DNA of 64,000 nucleotides from assembly GCF_003755185.1 (NCBI RefSeq), contig NZ_RKIC01000012.1:1-64000 (forward strand), given 5' to 3'. The notes under the pieces are model-generated. The model was not told where the DNA came from. It worked only from the letters and a program-made list of their open reading frames with translations, and searched no databases. The DNA is from Frigoribacterium sp. PhB24. GTDB taxonomy: Bacteria > Actinomycetota > Actinomycetes > Actinomycetales > Microbacteriaceae. Made by a program: the position numbers and the translations under genes. This document shows positions 24,919-33,997 of the stretch, piece after piece. The first letter of the stretch is position 1; each line of letters begins with the position of its first letter.

Positions 24919-25824
24919 TCAGTGCGTCTCTTTCGCCACGCGCAGGAAGGTCGAGACCCCTCGTCCCATCTCGTCGGACCAGATCGCGCGCAGGGACCGG
25001 GCGAGGGGTGGCCCTGCCAGCTCGACGCGGACGAGAGTCCCCGCTGCGAGGTCGGTCTCGACCGTTCGTCGGCTCATCGCCGCCGGTGCGATGCCGGCTC
25101 GAGCGGTTGAGCGGACGATGGCCGTCGTCTCGAGCACGGCTGCGGGAGTGGCCAGCGTCAACTCGGACGCCTCGAGCCAGGCCTCGACGGTCTCCCGCGT
25201 CCCGGACCCGGGCTCGCGCATCAGCAGCGCCGTGTCGGCCAGATCCCTGGCACTGATGCTCGGCACCATGGCCCATGGATGGTCCGGGGTGACGACGACG
25301 ACCAGTTCGTCCTCGGTGATCACGGTCGACGAGAGTCCCGATGGGGCCGAGGGGGTCTCCACGAACCCGATGTCGGCGTCACCGGAGCGGACCAGCGCGA
25401 CGACCGTGGCCGAGTTGTCGGCCAACAGACGTGCAGTGCAGTCAGGGGCGCGGCGCCGGAATTCTCGCAACCAGGACGGGGCCAACAGCTCAGCTATGGT
25501 CTGCGACGCCGCCACCACGATCGAGCCGGGCGCATCGCCCAGCGCGGCCACGTCCGCCTCGAACCTGCGCGACGCTTCGAGGACCGGCCGCCCCAATTCG
25601 AGAAGGAGCCGACCGGTATCGGTCATCGCGGACCCCGCGGCGGAACGGCGCACCAACGGCTGACCGACGGCGAGTTCCGCAGCTCGCACGCGGCCGGACA
25701 CGGCCTGTTGGGTGACCCCGAGGGCCGAGGCCGCGCGCGAGATCGACCCGGTCTCGGCGACCCGCTCGAGGACCTCGAGGGTGTCGAGGTCCAGCGTCCG
25801 ATCGGTCAGGCGTTTGGGCGTCAC
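24919..25824 (-). CDS. LysR-family transcriptional regulator
   Basis: 301 aa, GTG start at 25824 (VTPKRLTDRTLDLDTLEVLE). The winged helix-turn-helix is at about 15-65 (ISRAASALGVTQQAVSGRVR) and the periplasmic-binding-like effector domain fills the rest (GSIVVAASQTIAELLAPSWL, ADIGFVETPSAPSGLSS, TVIVRSTARAGIAP). It most resembles CysL/CbbR-type members. It is divergent from the TDT transporter gene with a 70-bp spacer, the classic layout in which the LysR protein controls its neighbour. Confidence 0.9.
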   Translation of the reverse strand: MTPKRLTDRTLDLDTLEVLERVAETGSISRAASALGVTQQAVSGRVRAAELAVGQPLVRRSAAGSAMTDTGRLLLELGRPVLEASRRFEADVAALGDAPGSIVVAASQTIAELLAPSWLREFRRRAPDCTARLLADNSATVVALVRSGDADIGFVETPSAPSGLSSTVITEDELVVVVTPDHPWAMVPSISARDLADTALLMREPGSGTRETVEAWLEASELTLATPAAVLETTAIVRSTARAGIAPAAMSRRTVETDLAAGTLVRVELAGPPLARSLRAIWSDEMGRGVSTFLRVAKETH

Positions 25825-25894
25825 AAGAAGACATTGTGCCCCTCCCAAGACGATCGACGTATCCCGAGCGGCCGGAAACGGAGACGCTTGTCGC

Positions 25895-27073
25895 ATGACC
25901 TCCGTCGACTCCGCCCCTGTCCCGGCGCCGCCCCGGCGCGCCGAGAGGCCTCGCAAGCGAATCCTCCGAGAGCTCGAGCGACCGGGGCAGATCGTGTCGA
26001 ACCTGACGCCGAACTGGTTCGCCTCCGTCATGGGGACGGGCGTCGTCGCCGTCGCCGCCTCCTCGCTTCCGCTGCAGTTCCCCGGTCTCCGCACCGGCGC
26101 GACGGTCGTCTGGTCGATCTCCGCGGCTCTCCTGGTCGCGCTCACCCTCGCGACCGGACTGCACTGGTCGCGACACCGCAGCACCGCGATGACGCATCAC
26201 CGGCACCCGGTGATGGCCCACTTCTACGGTGCGCCGCCGATGGCGTTGCTCACCGTCGGCGCCGGTGCCCTCTTGCTCGGCAAGGACTGGATCGGGCTGC
26301 CCGCCGCGGTCGCCGTCGACTGGACGCTCTGGACGATCGGGACTCTCGGCGGGCTGGTCACGGCGGTCCTCGTGCCGTCTCTGGCCTTCACCCGACACGA
26401 GAACGGGCCTGCCGCCGCGTTCGGTGGCTGGTTGATGCCGGTCGTGCCACCCATGGTCTCGGCCTCGACGGGCGCCCTGCTGCTGCCCTACACGCCCGAG
26501 GGCGAGGCTCGCGAGACACTGCTGTGGGCTTGCTACGGTTTCTTCGGCCTCAGCCTGATCATGTCACTCATCGTGATCACGCTGATCTGGCATCGACTCA
26601 TGCAGCATCGGGTCGGCCCCGCCGTGTTCGTGCCGACCCTCTGGATCGTCCTCGGTCCTGTCGGACAGTCGATCACGGCGGTGAACCTCCTCGCGTCGAA
26701 CGCTCCGACCGTCGTCGATGCCGGCACCGCGCACGCCCTGCTCGTCATCGCGCTCTTCTACGGGTTCGCGATGCTCGGGTTCGGCCTCGCCTGGACGGCG
26801 ACGGCCCTCGCCATCACGATCCGCACGGCACGGCAGCACCTACCGTTCAGCCTGACCTGGTGGTCGTTCACATTTCCCCTCGGCACCTGCGTCACCGGCC
26901 TGAACGGTCTCGCGCTGCACTCCGGCCTGCATGTCGTGGGCTACCTCGCCGTGCTCTACTTCGCGGGTCTCGTCACGGCCTGGATCGTCGTCGCGGCCCG
27001 GACCTTCCACGCATCCGTCATCCGAGGAACCCTTTTCGCGCCCCCGGCGGTCAGCGTGGTCGACGTGGACTGA
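25895..27073 (+). CDS. TDT-family (TehA/C4-dicarboxylate-type) transporter
   Basis: 392 aa from ATG 25895. After a basic cytoplasmic N-terminus, LTPNWFASVMGTGVVAVAAS marks the first helix of the TDT family, followed by about nine more helices (PPMALLTVGAGALLL, GPVGQSITAVNLLAS, FSLTWWSFTFPLGTCVTGLN). The family includes TehA, Mae1 malate permease, Ssu1 sulfite exporter and plant SLAC1. The FSLTWWSFTFP motif is typical. The CysL-like LysR regulator next door makes sulfite or a similar anion plausible, but this is inference. The frame is open further upstream but overlaps the regulator. Confidence 0.85.
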   Translation: MTSVDSAPVPAPPRRAERPRKRILRELERPGQIVSNLTPNWFASVMGTGVVAVAASSLPLQFPGLRTGATVVWSISAALLVALTLATGLHWSRHRSTAMTHHRHPVMAHFYGAPPMALLTVGAGALLLGKDWIGLPAAVAVDWTLWTIGTLGGLVTAVLVPSLAFTRHENGPAAAFGGWLMPVVPPMVSASTGALLLPYTPEGEARETLLWACYGFFGLSLIMSLIVITLIWHRLMQHRVGPAVFVPTLWIVLGPVGQSITAVNLLASNAPTVVDAGTAHALLVIALFYGFAMLGFGLAWTATALAITIRTARQHLPFSLTWWSFTFPLGTCVTGLNGLALHSGLHVVGYLAVLYFAGLVTAWIVVAARTFHASVIRGTLFAPPAVSVVDVD

Positions 27074-27091
27074 GGCGCCTTCAGCGCCCGG

Positions 27092-27664
27092 CTACTCGCC
27101 GCGGGTGAGGGTGCGGGCGTGACTGATGATGTTGTCCCAGTTGATGGCGGCGTCGAGGTGCTGCAGATGGAACTGGGCCTGCGATCTGACGCGTTGCTCC
27201 GCCTCGGTGATCAGCGGGTTGTCGATCTGGGCGGCGAGTGCGCCGAACTCGTCGTCGAACGTCATCTTCGCCCCGCGGTCGTGTTCGAGCAAGCGCGGCA
27301 GGAGGTCTGCCATGTGCTCACGGGCGACGCGGAGCGCATCGTCGGGGATCCGGTCGAGGTGCTCCAGGACGAAGGCGCGGATCATCTGCATGTACTCCGC
27401 CGCGCGACGGTACGAATCGGCGGAACGGTCCGGGACGCGGGTGTAGCGATTCGGCTCCATCTCGATCAGGCCGTCCACGGCGAGCATGGCGAGGGCCTCC
27501 CGGATGGGAGTGCGGGACACCCGCAGCCAGGTGGTCAGGTCCGCGTCGTTGATCTTCTCGCCGGGTTCGAGTTGTCCCTTCAGGATCTCCTCCCTGATCT
27601 GGGAGTAGACGCGGTCGCGGATGAGCTGACGCGGAGGCTCAGGTGTCGGCTGCGGAACTGGCAT
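27092..27664 (-). CDS. GntR-family transcriptional regulator
   Basis: 190 aa. The N-terminal winged HTH (IRDRVYSQIREEILKGQLEP, GEKINDADLTTWLRVSRTPI, REALAMLAVDGLIEM) is a textbook GntR domain. The C-terminal helical part (about 80-190) would be a small FCD-like effector domain. It converges on the TDT gene and may control the DUF1349 gene that lies upstream, 37 bp away on the same strand, or itself. The ligand is unknown. Confidence 0.88.
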   Translation of the reverse strand: MPVPQPTPEPPRQLIRDRVYSQIREEILKGQLEPGEKINDADLTTWLRVSRTPIREALAMLAVDGLIEMEPNRYTRVPDRSADSYRRAAEYMQMIRAFVLEHLDRIPDDALRVAREHMADLLPRLLEHDRGAKMTFDDEFGALAAQIDNPLITEAEQRVRSQAQFHLQHLDAAINWDNIISHARTLTRGE

Positions 27665-27701
27665 GCATGAAAATATATGGCATCGGCCGTGTTTCGCCGC
27701 G

Positions 27702-28286
27702 TCAGTGCTCTGGGTGCAGGCTCTCGTCGGCCGGGGTGGTCGTCCACGAGGTGAAGTGCACCGTCAGGTCGGCACGCGACGGGGCGCAGCAGAACGGGCC
27801 CGCACTCACGACGGCCTCGGGGGCGAGCGGGGCCACACGGACCAGACGCCATGGCTCGGCGTCGACGCGGGCCCGCACCGTGACCGCGTCGCCCGACCGG
27901 CTGGCTCGGATCGTCACGGTCCGGCCGGTCCAGTCCACTGGGGAGAGTGACCAGTCCGACTCGCCTCGGGTCACCACGGCCCCGAGGCTCTGCTCGCCGT
28001 CACTGAGTTCCACGCCGGCCTTGACCCAGGTCGTGGGATCGACCGAGACGAAGACGCCGGCCTGGTCGAACTGGGCCGAGAAATCGAGGACGAAGGACAC
28101 CTCCATCGCCGTGCCCTGGGCGAAGGGGGCGACCAGGGCGTGCTCGGTGTCGTGGACGAACCCGTACGACGTGATGCGCCAGGCGTCACTGCCCTCGGCC
28201 GCCGTGACGCGCATCCCGTCGTCGGCGACGTCCACCGCGGTGGGCTCGGTGGTCCAGGTGCCGGTGGCCCAGGCGATGTCGGTCAT
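27702..28286 (-). CDS. DUF1349 (concanavalin-like) protein
   Basis: 194 aa. SYGFVHDTEHALVAPFAQGT, SAQFDQAGVFVSVDPTTWVK and AGPFCCAPSRADLTVHFTSW match the DUF1349 family, a jelly-roll fold related to concanavalin-like lectins and to a protein annotated as regulator of enolase. No signal peptide, so cytoplasmic. A carbohydrate-related role is likely from the fold. It lies just upstream of the GntR gene on the same strand, and that regulator may act on both. Confidence 0.85.
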   Translation of the reverse strand: MTDIAWATGTWTTEPTAVDVADDGMRVTAAEGSDAWRITSYGFVHDTEHALVAPFAQGTAMEVSFVLDFSAQFDQAGVFVSVDPTTWVKAGVELSDGEQSLGAVVTRGESDWSLSPVDWTGRTVTIRASRSGDAVTVRARVDAEPWRLVRVAPLAPEAVVSAGPFCCAPSRADLTVHFTSWTTTPADESLHPEH

Positions 28287-28456
28287 GGGGTCCCCCTTCT
28301 CGGTGGTGGTCGAGGCCGTCGAGCTCGTCGAGGACGTCCCTGCCAGCGTAGGCCCGGCTGGTGTCGGGCGCGACGTCGCGTGACGGGCACCGCGCCTCCT
28401 TGGTTGTCTGGGTGCGGCGCGTCAGCGACCGCGACGCACGAGAGAGAAGAGGCCAC

Positions 28457-29287
28457 ATGTCGACCTGGTTGATCACCGGATGCTCCACGGGGCTGGGGCG
28501 AGCCTTCGCCGTCGAGGCGCTCACCCGCGGGCACGACGTCGTCGTCACCGCGCGCGACGCCTCCGCCGTGCAGGACATCGCCGACGCCCACCCCGACCAC
28601 GCCGTCGCCACCGCCCTGGACGTCACCGACGCCGACCAGGTGACCGCGGCCGTGGACCTCGCCACCGACCGGTTCGGCGGCGTCGACGTGCTCGTCAACA
28701 ACGCCGGCTACGGCTACCGCTCCGCCGTCGAGGAGGGCGACGACGCGGACGTCGCCCGCCTCTTCGACACGCACTTCCACGGCAGCGTCCGCACCATCAA
28801 GGCCGTGCTCCCCGGCATGCGCGCTCGCCGCAGCGGCACGATCGTCAACCTGTCGTCCATCGGCGCTCGCCGCACCGGGCCCGGCTCGGGCTACTACGGC
28901 GCCGTCAAGGCCGCTCTCGAGCAGATGACCATGGCCCTGCGAACCGAGCTCGCTCCGCTCGGCATCACCGCGACCGTCGTCGAGCCGGGCTCGTTCCGCA
29001 CCGACTTCTCGGGCCGCTCGCTCACGCAGTCCGCGACCCCGATCGCCGACTACGCCGAGACCGCCGGTAAGCGCCGCATCGAGGCCGACACCTCGGACGG
29101 CACCCAGCCGGGCGACCCCGCCGCGGGCGCCCGCCTGCTCGTCGACGCGGTCGAGTCGGGCCGGTCGCCGTACCTGCTGCTGCTCGGCTCGGACGCCGTC
29201 GAGATCGTCACGGGCGCCCTCGACGACCTCCGGGGTGACGTCGAGGCCTGGGCGGAGCGCAGCCGCGCCACCGACTTCGACGCCTGA
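28457..29287 (+). CDS. Short-chain dehydrogenase/reductase
   Basis: 276 aa from ATG 28457. The cofactor motif WLITGCSTGLGRAFA (TGxxxGxG), the NNAGYG motif, Ser of IVNLSSIGARR and the YYGAVKAALE catalytic YxxxK are all present. It is a classical SDR that reduces or oxidises a small carbonyl or alcohol with NAD(P)(H). The substrate is not predictable. An oppositely oriented GGAGGCGCGG motif lies in the upstream gap (28390-28399). Confidence 0.9.
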   Translation: MSTWLITGCSTGLGRAFAVEALTRGHDVVVTARDASAVQDIADAHPDHAVATALDVTDADQVTAAVDLATDRFGGVDVLVNNAGYGYRSAVEEGDDADVARLFDTHFHGSVRTIKAVLPGMRARRSGTIVNLSSIGARRTGPGSGYYGAVKAALEQMTMALRTELAPLGITATVVEPGSFRTDFSGRSLTQSATPIADYAETAGKRRIEADTSDGTQPGDPAAGARLLVDAVESGRSPYLLLLGSDAVEIVTGALDDLRGDVEAWAERSRATDFDA

Positions 29288-29333
29288 GAGGTGCCGACCG
29301 CCCGCGTTTGTGCGGAGAAGTTAGCCTCGTCGG

Positions 29334-30263
29334 ATGAACGCGTTCCCGAGGCAGCTCCACGTCGGTCTCGCCGCCGCCGGAGCGTTGGCCGCCGGCAGCG
29401 TCGTCGCCCTCGTCGTCGAGCGCGTGCCCCTCGCCTTCGCCCTGTGCGCGGCAGCGGCGGTGGTCTCGAGCCTGGGCCTGTGGCTGGCCATCCGCCGGCA
29501 GGCGGTCGACCGCGACCGCCTCGTCGACCTGGCCGAGCTCGCCTCGCGCCGGGCCGACCAGGCCGCCGTCCTCAGTCACGAGATCCGCACTCCGCTCGCC
29601 GTCATCCAGGGTGCGGGCGAATTGCTCGCCGAGCAGGACGCCGGCCCGCTGACGGCCCAGCAATCGGTGTTCGTCGACCGCATCGTCGACAACGCGGTCC
29701 GCATGCACACGTTCTCGGAGCAGCTGCTCACCCGGGCCCGACTCGAGGCCGGCCTGTTCTCGCTCGACCGGACGGTCGTCGACCTCCGCTCGCTCTTCCG
29801 CAGCGTCGTGGACGACCTCAACCAGGTCACCGACACCACCATCGTCCTCGACGCTCCCGGTGCGCCGGTGAGGGCGTTCATCGACCCGCAGTTGATCCGG
29901 CAGGTGCTCGTCAACCTGGTCGACAACGCGGTGCAGCTCGAATCGGCCGACGACCGGGTCGAGGTGCGCATCGTGCCGGGTGACGACGAGGTCTCGGTCT
30001 CGGTCAGCGACGGGGGGACGGGCATGACCGACGAGCAGCGTGAGAAGCTCTTTCGACGGTTCTCGAGCGGTCGCCCGCTCGGCAACGGCACGGGCATCGG
30101 GCTGTTCATCTCGCAGCAGTTCGTCCAGTTGCACGGCGGCCGCATCTACGTCGACACGATCTCGGGGAAGGGCACGACGATGATGTTCACGCTGCCCCTG
30201 ACGCCTCCGGGTCGCACCGGCGGTCCGGCCGCCCGCCGGGCACGACGGGAGCTGCGCCGGTGA
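29334..30263 (+). CDS. Sensor histidine kinase
   Basis: 309 aa. Two short membrane helices at about 8-28 and 32-54 with almost no external loop suggest it does not bind ligand directly but needs a partner sensor. The HisKA box VLSHEIRTPLAVIQGAGELL has the phospho-acceptor His82. The HATPase domain has LVDNAVQLES (N box), VSDGGTGMTDEQ (G1), FRRFSSGRPLGNGTGIGLFI (F, G2) boxes. Its stop overlaps the response regulator's GTG. The partner sensor is likely the adjacent binding protein, as in staphylococcal HptARS. Confidence 0.9.
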   Translation: MNAFPRQLHVGLAAAGALAAGSVVALVVERVPLAFALCAAAAVVSSLGLWLAIRRQAVDRDRLVDLAELASRRADQAAVLSHEIRTPLAVIQGAGELLAEQDAGPLTAQQSVFVDRIVDNAVRMHTFSEQLLTRARLEAGLFSLDRTVVDLRSLFRSVVDDLNQVTDTTIVLDAPGAPVRAFIDPQLIRQVLVNLVDNAVQLESADDRVEVRIVPGDDEVSVSVSDGGTGMTDEQREKLFRRFSSGRPLGNGTGIGLFISQQFVQLHGGRIYVDTISGKGTTMMFTLPLTPPGRTGGPAARRARRELRR

Positions 30264-30955
30264 CCGACCACGCACCGCTCGCGTTCGTGGTCGACGACGA
30301 GCCCGCCATGCTCGACATCGTCACGTTCGCCCTCGAGACCCAGGGCTTCGAGACGAGGTCGTTCAGGTCGGCCGAGGCGGTCTGGCCCGAGCTGCTCCGC
30401 TCGAGACCCGACCTGGTCGTGCTCGACGTCATGCTGCCCGGGGTCTCGGGCATGACCCTGTGCACGCGCATCAAGGACCGGTGGGACGTGCCCGTCATGC
30501 TCGTCACGGCCAAGGGCGAGACGCCCGACCGCATCGCCGGTCTCGAGGCCCGAGCCGACGACTACATGGCGAAGCCCTTCCACCCGCGAGAACTCGCGCT
30601 GCGCGCCCAACGACTCGTGAGGCGCCCCGAGGTGGGACGTGAGGCCGTGACGTCGGCCGGGGGCCTCGAGCTCGACGCCGTCGGCCACGAGGTCGTCGTC
30701 GGCTCGGAACGGGTCGCCTTGACGACCAACGAATTCCGACTGCTGGCCGCGCTCATGGCTCGCCCGGGGGTGCCCGTCAGCTTCACCGAACTGTTGCTGC
30801 TCGGTTGGGGCGAGTCCGACCGGCTCGGTGACCGCGACATGATCAAGGCCGCGATCTACCGCATGCGTCACAAGCTCGACGCCGTCGCGCCGGGCAGCTC
30901 GGGCGTCATCGAGAGCATCCGCGGCACCGGCTACCTGCTCCGCCCGCTGCCCTGA
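30260..30955 (+). CDS. OmpR/PhoB-family response regulator
   Basis: 231 aa, GTG start overlapping the kinase stop by 4 bp. The receiver domain has Asp11-Asp12-Glu acidic pocket (FVVDDEPAML), phospho-acceptor Asp56 (LVVLDVMLPG), the Thr/Lys switch (VTAKGE, YMAKPF). The winged HTH occupies about 135-230 (ALTTNEFRLLAALMARPGVP, RMRHKLDAVAPGSSG, IESIRGTGYLLRP). It should bind tandem direct repeats, and such repeats lie just ahead of the binding-protein gene downstream (31009-31048). Confidence 0.93.
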   Translation: MTDHAPLAFVVDDEPAMLDIVTFALETQGFETRSFRSAEAVWPELLRSRPDLVVLDVMLPGVSGMTLCTRIKDRWDVPVMLVTAKGETPDRIAGLEARADDYMAKPFHPRELALRAQRLVRRPEVGREAVTSAGGLELDAVGHEVVVGSERVALTTNEFRLLAALMARPGVPVSFTELLLLGWGESDRLGDRDMIKAAIYRMRHKLDAVAPGSSGVIESIRGTGYLLRPLP

Positions 30956-31008
30956 CCCCGTGCCGTGCCGTGCCCGTGCCGTCCGCGTGTCCGTGGGGGA
31001 CGCCCGTC

Positions 31009-31048
31009 GGTGACGAGCTCGTCACCGTTCGTCACCGACTCGTGACGA
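31009..31048 (+). promoter_or_regulatory. Probable response-regulator box upstream of transport operon
   Basis: An 18-bp perfect palindrome GGTGACGAGCTCGTCACC (31009-31026) is followed by a second TCGTCAC...GTGACGA inverted repeat (31029-31048). CGTCACCG occurs twice exactly 10 bp apart, matching the helical phasing of OmpR/PhoB-type sites. It lies about 120 bp ahead of the binding-protein ATG. Confidence 0.55.
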
Positions 31049-31164
31049 GCGCCGGGCGCCTCGCTGCCTAGCCTCGAAGAGCGAGCTCGCCGCGCTCGCC
31101 AAGACATCCGCGTCGGGTCGGCCCCGCCTCCCGACGTGCGCACCTGAACGAAGGAGTTCACCCC

Positions 31165-32220
31165 ATGCACCGTCGCACGGTCCCCACGTCCCTCGCCGCC
31201 GCCGCCGTCGTGGCCGTCCTGGCCGGCTGCGCCGCCGGTGGGAACGGTTCAGGAGGCGCGGAGGGGTCGAGCGATCCCGTCACGTTCATCTGCACCCCGC
31301 AAGAGGACTGGTGCCAGCTCGTGGCGTCGGAGTTCACCTCGGCCACCGGCATCCGCGCCGACTACGTCCGCCTCAGCGGAGGCGAGGCCGTCGCGCGACT
31401 GAGCGCGACGGGGGACTCGCCCGAGTTCGACGCGTGGTTCGGCGGCGGGGCCGAAGGGCACCTCGCAGCCGACGAGGCCGGCTTCATCGAGCCCTACACG
31501 TCCCCGAACGCCGAGCGGATCGCCGACGAGTACAAGGACCCCGACGGCCGGTGGACCGGTGTCTACGTCGGCGCCCTGAGCTTCTGCTCGAACACCGACG
31601 TGCTCGACGAGATCGGGGCGAAGGCGCCCACCTCGTGGCAGGACCTGCTCGACCCGAAGTTCAAGGCCAACGTCGCCATGGCGCACCCGGGTACCTCGGG
31701 CACGGCGTACCAGGCGCTCTGGACCGAGGTCGACCTGAACGACGGAGACCAGGACGCGGCGCTGGCCTACTTCACCAAGCTGCACTCGAACATCCTGCAG
31801 TACTCGAAGAGCGGCAGCGCGCCCGGTCAGATGGCCGGTCGCGGCGAGGTCGCCACGGGCGTGATCTTCGCCCAGGACTGCCAGAAGTTCATCAACGAGG
31901 GCTTCACGAACCTGACGACCACGTTCCCGAAGGAGGGCACCGGGTACGAGGTCGGCGCCGTCTCGCTGCTCGCCAACGCCCGGAACCCCGAGGGGGCCAA
32001 GGCGTTCATCGACTGGACCCTCACCGCCGAGGCGCAGGACCTCGCGGCCACCGTGGGCAGCTACAGCGTCCCGACGAACCCTGACGCGACCCTGACCGAC
32101 GACATGGTCGACCTCGACGAGGTCACGCTCGAACCGGTCGACCTCGACGACGCCGGCGCGGCGCGCACCGAGCTCGTGGCCCGCTTCGACACGGAGGTGG
32201 CCCCCGCTCCGAAGGAGTAG
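31165..32220 (+). CDS. AfuA/HptA-type solute-binding lipoprotein
   Basis: 351 aa, RBS GAAGGAG eight bases ahead of the ATG. A lipoprotein signal peptide ends in the lipobox LAGC (Cys22). The mature protein reads as an iron(III)-type (FutA/AfuA) extracellular binding protein: GGGAEGHLAADEAGFIEPYT, GVYVGALSFCSNTDVLDEIG, WQDLLDPKFKANVAMAHPGT. Homologues of this fold bind hexose phosphates (AfuA) or sense them (HptA) rather than iron. The two-component system before it and OPA antiporter behind it support a phosphate-ester ligand. A GGAGGCGCGG motif codes part of the linker just after the lipobox. Confidence 0.85.
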   Translation: MHRRTVPTSLAAAAVVAVLAGCAAGGNGSGGAEGSSDPVTFICTPQEDWCQLVASEFTSATGIRADYVRLSGGEAVARLSATGDSPEFDAWFGGGAEGHLAADEAGFIEPYTSPNAERIADEYKDPDGRWTGVYVGALSFCSNTDVLDEIGAKAPTSWQDLLDPKFKANVAMAHPGTSGTAYQALWTEVDLNDGDQDAALAYFTKLHSNILQYSKSGSAPGQMAGRGEVATGVIFAQDCQKFINEGFTNLTTTFPKEGTGYEVGAVSLLANARNPEGAKAFIDWTLTAEAQDLAATVGSYSVPTNPDATLTDDMVDLDEVTLEPVDLDDAGAARTELVARFDTEVAPAPKE

Positions 32221-32233
32221 GTGCCGAGACGAC

Positions 32234-33997
32234 ATGACCACGACACTCGACGCGGCCGCCGGCGCGCAGACCGCCGCCGCCGCACCTCCACCCCCTCCCG
32301 GCCGGCGGCCGGCGGCCCGGACCCGTTCACGAGCCGACCCCGGGGTCGTCGTCCTCGGCCTCGCGGTCGCGGTGGTGATGGCCTTCCTCATCGGCTACCC
32401 GGTGCTCAGCCTGTTCTCGGCGGCCTTCGCCCCCGACGGGCTGGCCGTCCTCGGACGCATCGTGACCGAACCCACCAATCACCGCATCGTGCTCAACACC
32501 CTCGTGCTGGGCCTGGTCGTCGGTACCGTCGGCACCCTGATCGGGTTCCTCTTCGCCTTCGCCCAGGTGCGCGTGGCGTTCCGGGGCAAGCGGGCGTTGC
32601 ACCTGCTCGCCATGATGCCGATCGTGGCACCGCCGTTCGCCGTCGCGACCGCAGTCATCACGCTCTTCGGTCGCAACGGTGCCATCAGCAACGGGCTGTT
32701 CGGCATCAAGGGTGACGTCTACGGGCTGCCGGGGCTCGTGCTCGTGCTCTCGCTGTCGTTCTTCCCCGTGGCGTACATGAACTTCCGCGGCATGTTGCAG
32801 TCGCTCGATCCGTCGCTCGACGAGGCCGCGTCGGGGCTCGGAGCGAGCAAGCTCCGGGTGTTCTTCTCCGTCACGATCCCCATGCTCGTCCCGGGGTTCG
32901 CCGGGTCGTTCCTCCTGCTGTTCGTCGAGGCCATCGCCGACCTCGCGAACCCGCTGGTGCTGGGCGGCGACTACACCGTGTTGGCCAGCCGCGCCTACCT
33001 GGCGGTCACCGGCGACTACAACACCAGTGCGGGTGCCGCGTACTCGTTGACGATCCTGGTGCCCGCGCTGTTGGTGTTCCTCGTCCAGCGCTACTGGGTC
33101 TCGAGGCGCAGCGTCGTCACGGTGACGGGAAAGCCCACGGGTCACAGCGAGCCGATCCGCGCGGCGAGCATCAGGGTGCCGGTGCTCGTGCTCGTCGGTG
33201 CGATCAGCGCCCTCATCGTGACGATCTATCTGACCGTTCTCTCCGGCGGGTTCATGAAGGTACCGGGCGTGAACAACGAGTTCACCCTCGACCACTTCCG
33301 TTTCGTCCTCACCGGCCTCGGCTCCAAGGCCATGAGTGACACCGCGACCCTCGCCCTGATCGCCGCGCCCGTCGCGGGTGTCATGGGCATGCTCATCGCG
33401 TGGCTCGTCGTCCGGAAGCTCCGGCGCACCGCGGCCCTGCTCGACTTCGTCGGCATGCTCGGCCTCGCCGTGCCCGGCACCGTGCTCGGCATCGGCTACG
33501 CCCTCAGCTACATCACCCCGACGACGGTCTTCGGCGTCCAGGTGCTGCCGGCGCTCGCCGGTGGCACGGCGGCCTTCTCGGGTGGCATCGCCATCGTGAT
33601 GGTCTACATCACGCGCTCGCTGCCCTCGGGCCAACGAGCGGGCATCGCCTCGCTGAACCAGATCCACCCGGCGATCGAGGAGGCGTCCACCTCGCTGGGT
33701 GCCGCCTCGGGCACGACGTTCCGCAAGGTGACGTTGCCGCTCATCCAGTCGGCGCTCGTGTCGGGCCTGACCTTCGCCTTCGCGCGGTCGATGACGACCT
33801 TGTCGCCCATCGTCTTCCTGACGACGCCCGGCATCAAGATCATGACCTCGCAGATCCTCGCCGAGGTCGACTCCGGCCGCTTCGGCAACGCCTTCGCGTA
33901 CTGCACGGTGCTCATGATCATCGTCCTCTCGCTCATCCTCGTCATCAACCTCCTCGTCCGAAAGGTGATCTTCCGTGGTCGCACTCACAGTCGTTGA
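32234..33997 (+). CDS. Fused two-domain ABC permease (AfuB-type)
   Basis: 587 aa, about twice the length of a single permease, with about twelve helices. The first half has an EAA-type loop at EAASGLGASKLRVFFSVTIP and the second at EEASTSLGAASGTTFRKVTL, both contact sites for the ATPase. Such fusions are typical of iron(III)/AfuB-type and phosphonate/thiamine importers. It starts 13 bp after the binding-protein gene and overlaps the ATPase gene by 23 bp, so it is one operon. Confidence 0.9.
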   Translation: MTTTLDAAAGAQTAAAAPPPPPGRRPAARTRSRADPGVVVLGLAVAVVMAFLIGYPVLSLFSAAFAPDGLAVLGRIVTEPTNHRIVLNTLVLGLVVGTVGTLIGFLFAFAQVRVAFRGKRALHLLAMMPIVAPPFAVATAVITLFGRNGAISNGLFGIKGDVYGLPGLVLVLSLSFFPVAYMNFRGMLQSLDPSLDEAASGLGASKLRVFFSVTIPMLVPGFAGSFLLLFVEAIADLANPLVLGGDYTVLASRAYLAVTGDYNTSAGAAYSLTILVPALLVFLVQRYWVSRRSVVTVTGKPTGHSEPIRAASIRVPVLVLVGAISALIVTIYLTVLSGGFMKVPGVNNEFTLDHFRFVLTGLGSKAMSDTATLALIAAPVAGVMGMLIAWLVVRKLRRTAALLDFVGMLGLAVPGTVLGIGYALSYITPTTVFGVQVLPALAGGTAAFSGGIAIVMVYITRSLPSGQRAGIASLNQIHPAIEEASTSLGAASGTTFRKVTLPLIQSALVSGLTFAFARSMTTLSPIVFLTTPGIKIMTSQILAEVDSGRFGNAFAYCTVLMIIVLSLILVINLLVRKVIFRGRTHSR

